Assembly (NCBI RefSeq): GCF_900141985.1
Contig: NZ_FQZK01000015.1
Span: forward strand, 1 to 64,000
Length of the DNA: 64,000 bases
Origin: Nocardiopsis flavescens
GTDB taxonomy: Bacteria > Actinomycetota > Actinomycetes > Streptosporangiales > Streptosporangiaceae
Reading direction: 5' to 3'
How positions within the stretch are numbered: the first letter of the stretch is position 1; each line of letters starts with the position of its first letter. The notes under the pieces are model-generated. The model worked only from the letters and a program-made list of their open reading frames with translations. It ran no database searches and was not told where the DNA came from. Below, piece after piece: positions 56,513 through 64,000 of this stretch. A program made the position numbers and the translations under genes.

Positions 56513-58699
56513 TCACAGGGACGCGTCGGGGGCCTCGTGCGTGATCTCCTCGATGACCTTGCCGCCCAGCTCCGTCTCGATGAGCGCGGAACCCGCGCCG
56601 GGGGGCGCGGCGGGCGCCGCGGAGCCCGCACCGCGCGCACCGGCCGGCGCGGCGGGTGCCGCGGCCGGGGCCGGGGCCCGCTCGGGGGCGGGGGGCGCGG
56701 CGGGGCGGGCGGCCCCGCGGATCGGCTCGGGCCCGCCGAAGTCCTCCGGCGGCGGCGCCCCCGCGGCGTCCTCGTACGGGTCCGGCGGCGGCTCCTGGAG
56801 CCCGGTGGCGATCCGGTCCGGCGGCGGCCCGGCCGGGGCCGCGGGGGGCTGCGGCTGCTCCTGCCGGGGCTGCTGCGCCGGGGCCGCCGGGGCCTCCTGT
56901 GCGGCGGGCCGCGGGGCGTCCCAGCCCGCGGGCTCGGCGCGCCGGGCGGGCGCGGGGGCGGGGGCCGCGCCGCCTCCCCCGGACACCGCGGTCACCCGCA
57001 CCTCCAGGCCCAGCACCTGCTGGACGGCGGAGGCCACCACCTGGTCGCTGCCGCTGTTACCGAAGCCCCTGGCCTCGTTGGGCCGGGAGAAGCCGAGGAC
57101 GACCGCGTTGCCCTCCATGCCGACCGGTCGGACGTCGCTGCCGGTCAGCACCATCCACGTGAAGCGGCGCAGGCCCTTGACCGTGTCCAGGATCTGCGGC
57201 CAGGCGCCCTGGATCCGGCCCAGGTCGGCCGAACCGCCGCCGCCCTGCGCGGCGGGGGCCGAGGCGGGCGCGGGCGCGGCCGGGGCCGGCTCGCGCCGGG
57301 CCGGGGCGGCGTCCCAGCCGTCGGGCTCGGCGGCCCGCGGCTGCTCCTGGCGCGGCCGGTCGGGCCGGCCCGGAGGCTGCTGCGCGGGCTGTTGCGGCGC
57401 GGACTCGCGCTGCGGGGCCGCGGACGCCTCGGGCTCGGGAGCGGGTGCGGGTGCGGGTCGGTCCTGCTGCGGCGCCGCGGCCTGCGGCTGCGGCCGGGCG
57501 GCCGGGGCCGACGGCGCGGCGGGCGCCGCCACCGGGCCCGCGGCGACGCGCCGCTCCATCTGCTCCAGCCGGGCCAGCAGCGCGCCCTGGTCGCCGTCGG
57601 CCGACGGCAGCAGGATGCGCGAGCACATCAGCTCCAGGACCAGCCGGGGCGCGGTCGCCCCGCGCATGTCCGTCAGCCCCTGGTTGAGCAGGTCGGCGCC
57701 CCGGGTGAGCTCGGCCGGCCCCAGCCGGGCCGCCTGCGACTTCATCTGCTCGGCCGCCTCGGCGGCAACGTTCACCAGGCCCTTCTCCAGGGCGTCGGGG
57801 ACCGCGGCCAGCACCACCAGGTCACGGAACCGCTCCAGCAGGTCCGTGGCGAACCGCCGGGGGTCGTGGCCGCCCTCCACCATCCGGTCGATCAGCGAGA
57901 ACACCGCGGCGCCGTCGCGGGCGCCCAGCGCGTCGACCATCTCGCCCAGCAGGCTGGAGTCGGTGTACCCCAGCAGGGACACCGCGCCCTCCCGGGTGAT
58001 GCCCCGGTCGTCCGATCCGGCGATGAGCTGGTCCAGCACCGAGAGGGTGTCGCGCGCCGAGCCGGCGCCCGCCCGCACCACCAGCGGCAGCGCCGCCGGG
58101 TCGTAGGACACCTCCTCCTGCCCCAGCAGGTCCTCCATGAGCTCCCGGAGGGTGCTCGGCGGGATCAGCCGGAACGGGTAGTGGTGGGTGCGCGACCGGA
58201 TCGTGCCGATGACCTTCTCGGGCTCGGTCGTGGCGAACACGAACTTCAGGTGCGGCGGGGGCTCCTCCACCAGCTTCAGCAGCGCGTTGAAACCCTCGCG
58301 GGTCACCATGTGCGCCTCGTCGATGATGTACACCTTGTAGCGCGAGCTGACCGGCGCGAAGAACGCGCGCTCGCGCAGGTCGCGGGCGTCGTCCACGCCG
58401 CCGTGGGAGGCCGCGTCGATCTCGATGACGTCGATGCTGCCGCCGCCGTCGGGGGCCAGCGCCACACAGGAGTCGCAGACGCCGCACGGGTCCGGGGTGG
58501 GGCCCTCGGCGCAGTTCAGGGAGCGGGCCAGGATGCGCGCGCTGGTCGTCTTGCCGCAGCCCCGGGGGCCGCTGAACAGGTACGCGTGGTTGATGCGGCC
58601 GCTGCGCAGCGCCTGGCGCAGCGGCTCGGTCACGTGCTCCTGCCCGCGCACCTCGGCGAACGTCGCGGGACGGTACTTGCGGTACAGCGCGATGCTCAC
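56513..58699 (-). CDS. dnaX: DNA polymerase III subunit gamma/tau
   Basis: A 728-residue clamp-loader ATPase. Walker A GPRGCGKTTSARILA, zinc-binding cysteines (CAEGPTPDPCGVCDSC), Walker B YIIDEAHMV, sensor 1 FATTEPEKVIGTIRSR. The C-terminal 330 residues are mostly Ala/Pro/Gln/Glu-rich linker broken by one folded block (GRIQGAWPQILDTVKGLRRF) that resembles a tau domain. The GTG has AGGGGAG 10 nt upstream. The SRP RNA gene lies just before it, a common arrangement. No frameshift signal for gamma is evident. Confidence 0.96.
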   Translation of the reverse strand: MSIALYRKYRPATFAEVRGQEHVTEPLRQALRSGRINHAYLFSGPRGCGKTTSARILARSLNCAEGPTPDPCGVCDSCVALAPDGGGSIDVIEIDAASHGGVDDARDLRERAFFAPVSSRYKVYIIDEAHMVTREGFNALLKLVEEPPPHLKFVFATTEPEKVIGTIRSRTHHYPFRLIPPSTLRELMEDLLGQEEVSYDPAALPLVVRAGAGSARDTLSVLDQLIAGSDDRGITREGAVSLLGYTDSSLLGEMVDALGARDGAAVFSLIDRMVEGGHDPRRFATDLLERFRDLVVLAAVPDALEKGLVNVAAEAAEQMKSQAARLGPAELTRGADLLNQGLTDMRGATAPRLVLELMCSRILLPSADGDQGALLARLEQMERRVAAGPVAAPAAPSAPAARPQPQAAAPQQDRPAPAPAPEPEASAAPQRESAPQQPAQQPPGRPDRPRQEQPRAAEPDGWDAAPARREPAPAAPAPASAPAAQGGGGSADLGRIQGAWPQILDTVKGLRRFTWMVLTGSDVRPVGMEGNAVVLGFSRPNEARGFGNSGSDQVVASAVQQVLGLEVRVTAVSGGGGAAPAPAPARRAEPAGWDAPRPAAQEAPAAPAQQPRQEQPQPPAAPAGPPPDRIATGLQEPPPDPYEDAAGAPPPEDFGGPEPIRGAARPAAPPAPERAPAPAAAPAAPAGARGAGSAAPAAPPGAGSALIETELGGKVIEEITHEAPDASL

Positions 58700-58809
58700 G
58701 GCGTGATCACTCCCCTGGTCCCTGCCACGGGTCCATTCAACCCGCGAGCACCGACAGCTCGCGCCGGTTCCGGGGAGAAACCGGGGGTGGACCGGGCCGG
58801 AGAAAACAG

Positions 58810-58901
58810 AAAGGACCCCCCGCGCACCCGCCAGAGCCCACTTATCCTTGCTGCCTTCCGGCCCTGGGGAGGTTCATGAGATGACGCCGCACGAGGGGTC
58901 T
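58810..58901 (-). ncRNA. ffs: Signal recognition particle RNA, small bacterial type
   Basis: On the minus strand the conserved SRP core GGCCGGAAGGCAGCAAGG occurs (complement of 58846-58863). The ends GACCCCUCGUGC and GCGCGGGGGGUC pair over about 12 bp to close a long hairpin, giving an RNA of about 90 nt. A U-rich stretch (TTTCTGTTTTC) follows as terminator. The RNA binds Ffh to deliver membrane proteins. Ends are estimated from pairing. Confidence 0.92.
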
Positions 58902-58996
58902 GCCCCGAAGTCTATCCGAACACCGGGGTGCTCGGGCAAGCGGCCGACCCCGGCCGCGCCGTGGCACGGAGCGGGACATCACGGGATGATGAGCAC

Positions 58997-60337
58997 ATGT
59001 TCGACCCTCACTCCCCGGTCGACCGGTCCCCCGGCCGTCGCGACCTCATCGTTTCCGTCCTCGAAGACGCCTTCGCCGACCTCATGGCCGGGGCGCCCGC
59101 CGCGTTCCGGATCAAGTTCCGCAAGATGGCCGCCGACCCCTTCGCCTTCTACCGCGGCAGCGCCGCCCTGTTCTACGCCGACGTCGGCGACGCCGAGGAC
59201 CCGTGGGCCGACGAGCGCACCTCCCGGGTGTGGATCCAGGGCGACCTGCACAGCGAGAACTTCGGCACCTACATGGACGCGACCGGCCGGTTCGTGTTCG
59301 ACGTCAACGACTTCGACGAGGCCTACCTGGGCCGCTTCACCTGGGACGTGCTGCGGCTGTCGGCCAGCATCGCCCTGAGTTCCTGGCGCAAGGCCCTGTC
59401 CGACGAGGACATCGACGGCCTCGTCCGCCGCTGCGTCGACTCCTACGTCGCCCAGGTGGCGGCGTTCGCCGAGAACGGCGGCGACCGCGACTTCTCCCTC
59501 AAGCTCGACACCACCGACGGCACGGTCCACGACGTCCTCCAGCGGGCCCGGCTCAACAGCCGGTCCGACATGCTCCTGTCCATGACCCGCAGGCAGGGGT
59601 ACTCCCGACTGTTCCGCGACGGCCCCAACGTGCGCCGGCTCGACGACGGCGAGCGCGAGCGGGCGATGGCCGCCTACCGCTCCTACCTGGACACCATCCC
59701 CTCCGACCACCGCAACGGCTCGCTCAGCTACGAGGTCAAGGACGTGGTCGGCAGCGGCGGGTTCGGCATCGGGTCCGCGGGGCTGCCCGCGTACACGTTC
59801 CTGGTGGAGGGCCCCTCCGAGGCCTGGGAGAACGACCTGGTGCTGTCGATGAAGCAGGGCAACGTCGCCGCCCCCTCCCGGGTGGTGCGCGACCCCGAGA
59901 TCATGGACGCCTTCGAGCACCACGGCCACCGCACCGCCGTGTCCCAGCGGGCGCTCCAGGCGCACACCGACCCGCTGCTCGGCCACACCGTGATGGACGG
60001 CCGGGGGTTCGTGGTGAGCGAGGTCTCCCCCTACACCACCGACCTGGACTGGGACGGGCTCACCGAGCCCGCCGACATCGCGCCGGTGCTCGACTACCTC
60101 GGCCGGGCCACCGCCAAGGCGCACTGCGTGTCCGACTCCCACGCCGACGACTCCCTGGTGGGGTGGCAGGTGGAGGAGGCGGTGACAAACGTGCTGGCCG
60201 GGCGCGAGAAGGAGTTCGCGGACTGGTGCTCCGCGTTCGCCCACTCCTACGCCGCCCAGGTGCGCGCCGACCACGCGCTCTTCGTCGACGCCTTCCGCAA
60301 CAACGCCATTTCCGGGGTGCGTTCCAGCCACGGCTGA
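58997..60337 (+). CDS. DUF2252 protein (kinase-like fold)
   Basis: A 446-residue protein of DUF2252, widespread in actinomycetes. Motifs: RIKFRKMAADPFAFYRGSAA, IQGDLHSENFGTYMDATGRF, VFDVNDFDEAYLGRF, FVVSEVSPYTTDLDWDGL and AKAHCVSDSH. The HxxNFG and DxNDFDE pair looks like the catalytic and metal-binding loops of an aminoglycoside-phosphotransferase/protein-kinase fold, but activity is unproven. The ATG at 58997 has a weak site. The gene precedes tRNA-Ser. Confidence 0.9.
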   Translation: MFDPHSPVDRSPGRRDLIVSVLEDAFADLMAGAPAAFRIKFRKMAADPFAFYRGSAALFYADVGDAEDPWADERTSRVWIQGDLHSENFGTYMDATGRFVFDVNDFDEAYLGRFTWDVLRLSASIALSSWRKALSDEDIDGLVRRCVDSYVAQVAAFAENGGDRDFSLKLDTTDGTVHDVLQRARLNSRSDMLLSMTRRQGYSRLFRDGPNVRRLDDGERERAMAAYRSYLDTIPSDHRNGSLSYEVKDVVGSGGFGIGSAGLPAYTFLVEGPSEAWENDLVLSMKQGNVAAPSRVVRDPEIMDAFEHHGHRTAVSQRALQAHTDPLLGHTVMDGRGFVVSEVSPYTTDLDWDGLTEPADIAPVLDYLGRATAKAHCVSDSHADDSLVGWQVEEAVTNVLAGREKEFADWCSAFAHSYAAQVRADHALFVDAFRNNAISGVRSSHG

Positions 60338-60392
60338 ACGGCCCGGGGAAACCGGTTCGAAGCACCCCCCGAAGACCTGTAGAGTTGTGCGC

Positions 60393-60480
60393 GGAGGATT
60401 CGCCTAGTGGCCTAGGGCGCACGCTTGGAAAGCGTGTTGGTGGCAACGCCTCAGGGGTTCGAATCCCCTATCCTCCGCCA
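60393..60480 (+). tRNA. tRNA-Ser (anticodon GGA)
   Basis: An 88-nt cloverleaf. The acceptor stem GGAGGAT/ATCCTCC is followed by encoded G and CCA. The anticodon loop TTGGAAA sits on the stem CACGC/GCGTG, giving anticodon GGA. A long variable arm and the T-loop GGTTCGAATCC are present. Its 3' half is the probable attachment site of the adjacent integrative element. Confidence 0.96.
60437..60480. other. Probable attachment site in tRNA-Ser 3' end
   Basis: The integrase gene lies directly beside the tRNA, and the tRNA stays intact. Elements of this class recombine within the T-arm to CCA region, so the left junction should be about here. Exact core limits need the right-hand copy, which is outside the window. 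Confidence 0.55.
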
Positions 60481-60492
60481 CGGCTACCAGCC

Positions 60493-60531
60493 AAAACGAA
60501 GGCCCGGAGCGCACAGCGCCCCGGGCCTTCG
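60493..60531 (-). terminator. Terminator of integrase gene
   Basis: On the minus strand, an 11-bp stem CGAAGGCCCGG/CCGGGCCTTCG, plus four inner pairs after one mismatch, is followed by TTTT. It lies 25 bp past the integrase stop and may also end the tRNA transcript. Confidence 0.8.
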
Positions 60532-60555
60532 TCGTTCATAGTCTCAGTTTTAGTC

Positions 60556-61818
60556 TCAGTTGGCCTGCCGAGAGCCGGGGTCACTCTCCCCCTGGGGAGC
60601 CTCCCAGATCAGTCCTCCGAGCCGGTCGGCCACGTCCGCACGGACCTCGTCGACCACGTGCTGGTAGCGGTTGGCCATGGATGCCGACGACCAGCCCATG
60701 AGCGCCATGACGGCCCGGTCGGGCACCCGCAGGATCAGGAGGACGGTCGCGGCGGTGTGCCGGGCGTCGTGCAGGCGGGACTCCCGCAATCCGACCTGTT
60801 GGAGGATCGCCTTCCACTCCCGGTAGTCGGTGTTGGTGTTGAGCGGCCGGCCGAACTCGTCGGTGAAAACCCACCCGCCTTCACTCCAGTGGTCCTGTGC
60901 GGCCTCGCGCTCCTTGCCCTGGATCTCCCTGTGGCGCCGCAGGAGGGCGACCACCGGGTCGGGCAGGCCGACCGGGCGGCGGCCCGCCCTGGACTTGGTG
61001 TCCTTGGTCAGCGGGTTGGTGCGGACCTTCTGCGGGCACAGGCCCGGTTTGCGTCCGCAGGCGTCCTCGCAGCCGTGTTCGTACTTGGGGCGGAGCAGGC
61101 TCCGGCGGACCCGCAGGGTGCCCGAGGCGAGATTGACGTCGGCCCATTTCAGCCCGAGGGCTTCGCCCTGGCGAAGGCCCAGGGCGAGGGCGATCGCCCA
61201 TCGGGCTCCGTTGCGGCGGTCGGCGACCAGTTCCAGGAACCGGCGGATCTCCTCGACCGTGTAGGGCTCGATCTCCTCCTCTTCGAGCTTGGGAGGCTTG
61301 GCGAGTTCGGCGGGGTTGTCGCCGGTGAACTTCTTGCGCTTCCTGGCCTCGTTCAGGGCGGCCCGGACGGTGCGGTGGACGTGGTGGGCGGTGCCGGGTT
61401 TGCTGCCGTTGGCCTGCATCTTCTTGTAGAGGCGTTCGAGGTGTTCGGGCTGGAGCTTGTCGAGCCAGTGCTCGCCCACGCCGGGGATGAGGTGGTGGTG
61501 GACGTCCACGCGGTAGCCGGAGTAGGTGTATTCGCTCACCGAGGGCTTGGTGATCTCCTCCAGCCAGTACGTGAGCCAGGCGGCCACCCGCCAGCGTTTT
61601 CCGGCCTCGGGAACAGCTCCTTTATCGCGCTTGCGTTCCAGGTCCCGGACGGCCTTGGTGATCTCCTTGCGGGTGGTGCGCATCACGTGGCGCCGGTCGG
61701 GCTTTCCGTCGTCCCTGACTCCCACGGTGATGCGCCCGTGCCAGTAGCCGTCCTTGCCCAGGTAGATGGAGGAGGCTCCGTTGGGCTGGCGGTTGCGTTT
61801 CTGCTGCTTGTCGGTCAT
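60556..61818 (-). CDS. Tyrosine recombinase (phage-type integrase)
   Basis: A 420-residue site-specific recombinase. The N-terminal arm-binding part (GASSIYLGKDGYWHGRITVG) precedes a SAM-like core-binding domain (VDVHHHLIPGVGEHWLDKLQ). The catalytic domain has Arg in ALGLRQGEALGL, HxxR in LHDARHTAATVLL, Trp in the usual His position of GWSSASMANR and the nucleophile Tyr in NRYQHVVDEV. It integrates the element at the adjacent tRNA gene. A cysteine-containing insert (CEDACGRKPGLCPQK) may be a small zinc knuckle. The ATG start gives normal length. Confidence 0.95.
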   Translation of the reverse strand: MTDKQQKRNRQPNGASSIYLGKDGYWHGRITVGVRDDGKPDRRHVMRTTRKEITKAVRDLERKRDKGAVPEAGKRWRVAAWLTYWLEEITKPSVSEYTYSGYRVDVHHHLIPGVGEHWLDKLQPEHLERLYKKMQANGSKPGTAHHVHRTVRAALNEARKRKKFTGDNPAELAKPPKLEEEEIEPYTVEEIRRFLELVADRRNGARWAIALALGLRQGEALGLKWADVNLASGTLRVRRSLLRPKYEHGCEDACGRKPGLCPQKVRTNPLTKDTKSRAGRRPVGLPDPVVALLRRHREIQGKEREAAQDHWSEGGWVFTDEFGRPLNTNTDYREWKAILQQVGLRESRLHDARHTAATVLLILRVPDRAVMALMGWSSASMANRYQHVVDEVRADVADRLGGLIWEAPQGESDPGSRQAN

Positions 61819-61874
61819 GTTCGCTCCTGGTTCCGGGGGTGGGGCGGGGCCGCGCCGGCGCGGCCCCGCAGGGG

Positions 61875-62075
61875 TCAGGCCGCCTGGTCGTGGCGGCTCT
61901 CCTCCAGGAGCAGGGAGACGAACTCGTCCAAAGCAGTGGTGGGCACCAGGCGGGAGGTGCCGATCTTGACGGAGCGCAGGCGTCCGAGCTTGATCTGCTC
62001 GTAGGCCCGGGTGCGGCCGATGCCCAGCAGGGCGGCGGCCTCCTCGACTCGCAGCAGCTTCTTCTCGGTGGTCAT
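61875..62075 (-). CDS. Excisionase-type helix-turn-helix protein
   Basis: A 66-residue protein with an HTH_17 domain: KLLRVEEAAALLGIGRTRAY, EQIKLGRLRSVKIGTSRLVP, then DEFVSLLLEE. Such proteins bind near att sites to steer the integrase toward excision. AGAAAGGG lies 5 nt before the ATG. It lies 56 bp upstream of the integrase gene on the same strand, the standard place for xis. Confidence 0.9.
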   Translation of the reverse strand: MTTEKKLLRVEEAAALLGIGRTRAYEQIKLGRLRSVKIGTSRLVPTTALDEFVSLLLEESRHDQAA

Positions 62076-62118
62076 GGGTTCCCTTTCTGGAATGTGGTCC
62101 CGGTTGGTTGCTTGGCGG

Positions 62119-63624
62119 CTATGCGCCGGGGCCGCTGATCTGCGGATGAACCTGATAGGCGGGTGAGGGCGGTCGTCCTCCCTTCGGGTTGCGCGGGGGC
62201 GGAGGCTCCAGGGCGATCCAGCCGTAGCCCTCCAGCAGCTCGAGGGTGGGCAGGACGTCGGCGACCCTGCGGAAGGTGCCACGCGGCAGGCCGGAGAACG
62301 CCTCCCGGACGGTGAACCGGGCGGGCTTCTTGCGCTGGATCCACTCCAGGACCAGGCGGGCGCGTTCGGTCTCGGGGTCGGCGCCCATGTGGTCGAAGGC
62401 CGCTTCGGCGTGGCGGGTGAAGTAGCGGCCGATCTCGATCGCGTCGGCCATGGTGTCGGCGCCGATCGGCGTCCGGTAGCCGTCGACCGGGTTGTCGGCC
62501 AGGTGCAGCAGGGCCGCGATACGGATGATCGCTCCGACGGACTTGCCCGCCCAGTCGGACATGTGCCCGAGGTCTCCGAGCTTGGGGTGAAGCCGCGGCT
62601 CCAGCGCGCGGGCGTACTCCAGGCGGGTCTGGTCGGCCTCTGGGGAGAGCTGGAGGACCTGCGGGTCGGTCCAGTCGAACAGGTGCGTCACCATGCGCAT
62701 GAGGCGTTCTGCGTAGGTGTCGGCGACCTCCTGCGGGACCGGGTCGGGGTCGACGTTGCGGGTGCCGATGTTGGACTCGGGCAGGGCGTACAGGAACCGC
62801 CCGAGCAGGCCCTTGCCGCGGAACCCAGGGCCGGTGGCGATCTCTCGGATGACCTCGGGCTGCACGGCCAGCCCGAGGGTGAGGATCGCGGATTCGACGT
62901 GCTCGGTCCGGTCGCGCCGGTCGACCCGCAGCATGTCCCCGGCGTGGCCTTTCAGGAAGAGGTCGAAGTTGGGGGCGCCCGAGTAGCGGCCGGCCAGGAT
63001 CTGGAAGATCCCGCCTTCGGCGGACAGCACCGCCAGGCGGCCACCCTGGTCGCACAGGATCGATGCGGCCCGTTCGGGTGTGACGTCGTCGGCCACGAGC
63101 TGGGGCAGCACCGGGACCTTGATCTCCTCGATCGCGGCCACGGCGTCGGAGGCGTCGGCCAGCGCGTCGGGGGCGCCCTTGGTGCCGATGGCCTTGGACT
63201 TGGCCTTCTCGGCCACTCCGGCGACCACCGACCGGGCGAGTTCGGCTTCCACGATCTGCGGTTTGATGCGCTCGGCCAGTTCGGCTTCGACCTTAAGAAT
63301 CGGGGAGGTGAGCGCCCGGAACACCGCGGACTTGCGGGAGGCCGGGGGCAGGGCCACGACGGTGAACAGGTTCACCGGTTCGGTGTAGGTGCCGCGCACC
63401 CGCACGATGGCGCGGCCCCCGGCGGCGGTGGACAGGGCGGCCAGCGCCACGCATCCGGCGGCGTCCACCGGCGTCTGGGTCTCCTCCGCCACGGCGGTGA
63501 CGAAGGCTCTTACCCAGTCGGGCAGGCAGTGGGCGGGGAAGGCGGGGAGAGGGCCGTGGGAACCGAGCGGGGTGGGCATCTCCCACTCCTGCGCGGCTCC
63601 CGGCGCCCCGGTGTCGGGGCTCAC
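62119..63624 (-). CDS. DUF3987/YfjI-like replication protein
   Basis: A 501-residue protein of the DUF3987 type found with primase-polymerase modules in mobile elements. Seen are FPAHCLPDWVRAFVTAVAEE, AALSTAAGGRAIVRVRGTYT, EPVNLFTVVALPPASRKSAV in the P-loop position (atypical: PPASRKSA), and a helicase-like middle with SAEGGIFQILAGRYSGAPNF and GHAGDMLRVDRRDR. The C-terminal part (RFTVREAFSGLPRGTFRRVA) looks like a winged helix. The GTG start overlaps the stop of the next upstream gene. It probably serves element replication. Confidence 0.8.
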   Translation of the reverse strand: MSPDTGAPGAAQEWEMPTPLGSHGPLPAFPAHCLPDWVRAFVTAVAEETQTPVDAAGCVALAALSTAAGGRAIVRVRGTYTEPVNLFTVVALPPASRKSAVFRALTSPILKVEAELAERIKPQIVEAELARSVVAGVAEKAKSKAIGTKGAPDALADASDAVAAIEEIKVPVLPQLVADDVTPERAASILCDQGGRLAVLSAEGGIFQILAGRYSGAPNFDLFLKGHAGDMLRVDRRDRTEHVESAILTLGLAVQPEVIREIATGPGFRGKGLLGRFLYALPESNIGTRNVDPDPVPQEVADTYAERLMRMVTHLFDWTDPQVLQLSPEADQTRLEYARALEPRLHPKLGDLGHMSDWAGKSVGAIIRIAALLHLADNPVDGYRTPIGADTMADAIEIGRYFTRHAEAAFDHMGADPETERARLVLEWIQRKKPARFTVREAFSGLPRGTFRRVADVLPTLELLEGYGWIALEPPPPRNPKGGRPPSPAYQVHPQISGPGA

Positions 63625-63896
63625 GCGGCACGCTCCCCGGTGGCGAACCCGCGGGCGACAGCGCGCTGGGCATAGGTCTCGGGGACGCCGACGGAGACAG
63701 CGGCGTCGATGATCTCCGTACCGATGGTGTCCAGCCCGCACGGGCCGGGGCAGAGGGTGTGCAGGCCTGCCAGGAACCGGGCGACGCCGAAGGCTTGGGA
63801 GGCGGCTCCGCTCTCGGTGCGGGCGCGCACCAGGGCGAGTCCGCGATCAAGGCCGGTGCGCACGTACCGCTCGGTGTGGCGGCATCCGGTGGCCAC
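63621..63896 (-). CDS. Primase-associated helical module, possibly partial
   Basis: A short helical protein (91 residues from GTG 63896; the frame stays open to the right edge). YVRTGLDRGLALVRARTESG, AFGVARFLAGLHTLCPGPCG and IIDAAVSVGVPETYAQRAVA follow the helical repeat that ends many bifunctional primase-polymerases (YxxxxLxxELxxVxx...AAxxGLxxxxAxxxxxxG). GTGA coupling to the DUF3987-like gene supports a joint role. A perfect 16-bp hairpin lies just upstream of the chosen start, making a longer protein less likely. A missing N-terminal primase domain would be outside the window. Confidence 0.55.
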   Translation of the reverse strand: MATGCRHTERYVRTGLDRGLALVRARTESGAASQAFGVARFLAGLHTLCPGPCGLDTIGTEIIDAAVSVGVPETYAQRAVARGFATGERAA

Positions 63897-63926
63897 GGTC
63901 CGATCCCAGGTACTACGGGCCGTGGT

Positions 63927-63972
63927 GGAAGAGACCACCCCGCCGGGGCGCCGCGCCGGGGTGGTCTCTTCC
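63927..63972. repeat. 16-bp perfect inverted repeat at element edge
   Basis: GGAAGAGACCACCCCG and its exact complement are separated by 14 bp that are themselves GC-palindromic. It may be a terminator of an upstream element gene or a protein-binding or replication hairpin. No T-run follows on either strand. Confidence 0.75.
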
Positions 63973-64000
63973 CCACCCGACAGCGCCAAGGCGGCCGGGG

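Larger units (their letters stand above)
60481..64000. mobile_element. Integrative element (AICE-like), left end
   Basis: Integrase, excisionase-type HTH protein, a DUF3987-like replication protein and a primase-associated helical module follow each other on the minus strand, from the tRNA-Ser gene to the right edge. This order is typical of actinomycete integrative and conjugative elements or related prophage-like elements. The far end, transfer (tra/FtsK-like) genes and attR are not visible. Confidence 0.7.

Noticed and set aside
56051..58879. 942-codon frame opposite dnaX
   Set aside because: It runs across the TetR, dnaX and SRP RNA genes; Gly/Arg/Ala-rich without motifs.
59203..62004. 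933-codon frame across DUF2252, tRNA and integrase
   Set aside because: It crosses a tRNA gene and lies out of frame or antisense to two clear proteins.

Overview
The window is very GC-rich, with strong G/C preference at codon third positions, GTG starts, and many GTGA/ATGA stop-start overlaps. Together with DUF397/DUF5753, DUF6879 and DUF6243 families, a lysC-asd operon, recR-ybaB-dnaX and ffs, this points to an actinomycete chromosome. A Nocardiopsis-like genus is a guess. A perfect parS site and the housekeeping replication and repair genes suggest the origin-proximal half of the chromosome.

Layout. 1-5546: the edge of a natural-product cluster, with a truncated macrolide-type glycosyltransferase, an ACP-like protein and three deoxysugar enzymes (RmlD-type 4-ketoreductase, RmlC-type epimerase, aldo/keto 2,3-reductase type). 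5752-10803: an RND exporter, an L,D-transpeptidase and an ACT membrane protein. 10918-14793: an envelope-stress locus in which an ECF-like sigma factor overlaps a gene fusing an anti-sigma zinc motif to an Asp23 domain, divergent from an Asp23/DUF2273/Asp23/DUF6286/AmaP-like operon. 15677-18299: a DUF990-type ABC exporter. 18511-24268: a response regulator/kinase pair divergent from a lipoprotein/adaptor/MacB-like operon, with paired GGTTA direct repeats on both sides of a 53-bp tandem duplication. 24426-28578: an acidic exported protein, a kinase and a regulator, then DUF4956 and a VTC-type polyphosphate polymerase; both operons share one promoter motif. 28609: parS. 28928-32350: a CopB-type copper ATPase with two CsoR-like operators, and a PAP2 phosphatase.

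32966-37601: a GntR regulator, a promoter overlapped by a perfect palindrome, and a pyruvate/branched-chain dehydrogenase operon (E1 alpha, E1 beta, E2; no E3). 37785-45872: an accessory region with a GHKL kinase, two XRE/DUF5753 regulators, tandem DUF397 genes scarred by a roughly 600-bp-offset duplication, an APH-like kinase, a DUF6879 operon, a zinc-ribbon protein and a PCMT-like methyltransferase. 46093-60337: mostly core genes (DUF952-DUF985 fusion, GntR, asd, lysC with an internal beta start, recR, ybaB, MerR/ene-reductase, second PCMT-like methyltransferase, TetR, dnaX, SRP RNA, DUF2252). 60393-60480: tRNA-Ser(GGA), next to an integrase, an excisionase and replication-like genes of an integrative element that runs off the right edge.

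Start codons were chosen from ribosome-binding sites and overlaps. Family names come from motif recognition by eye, without database searches.
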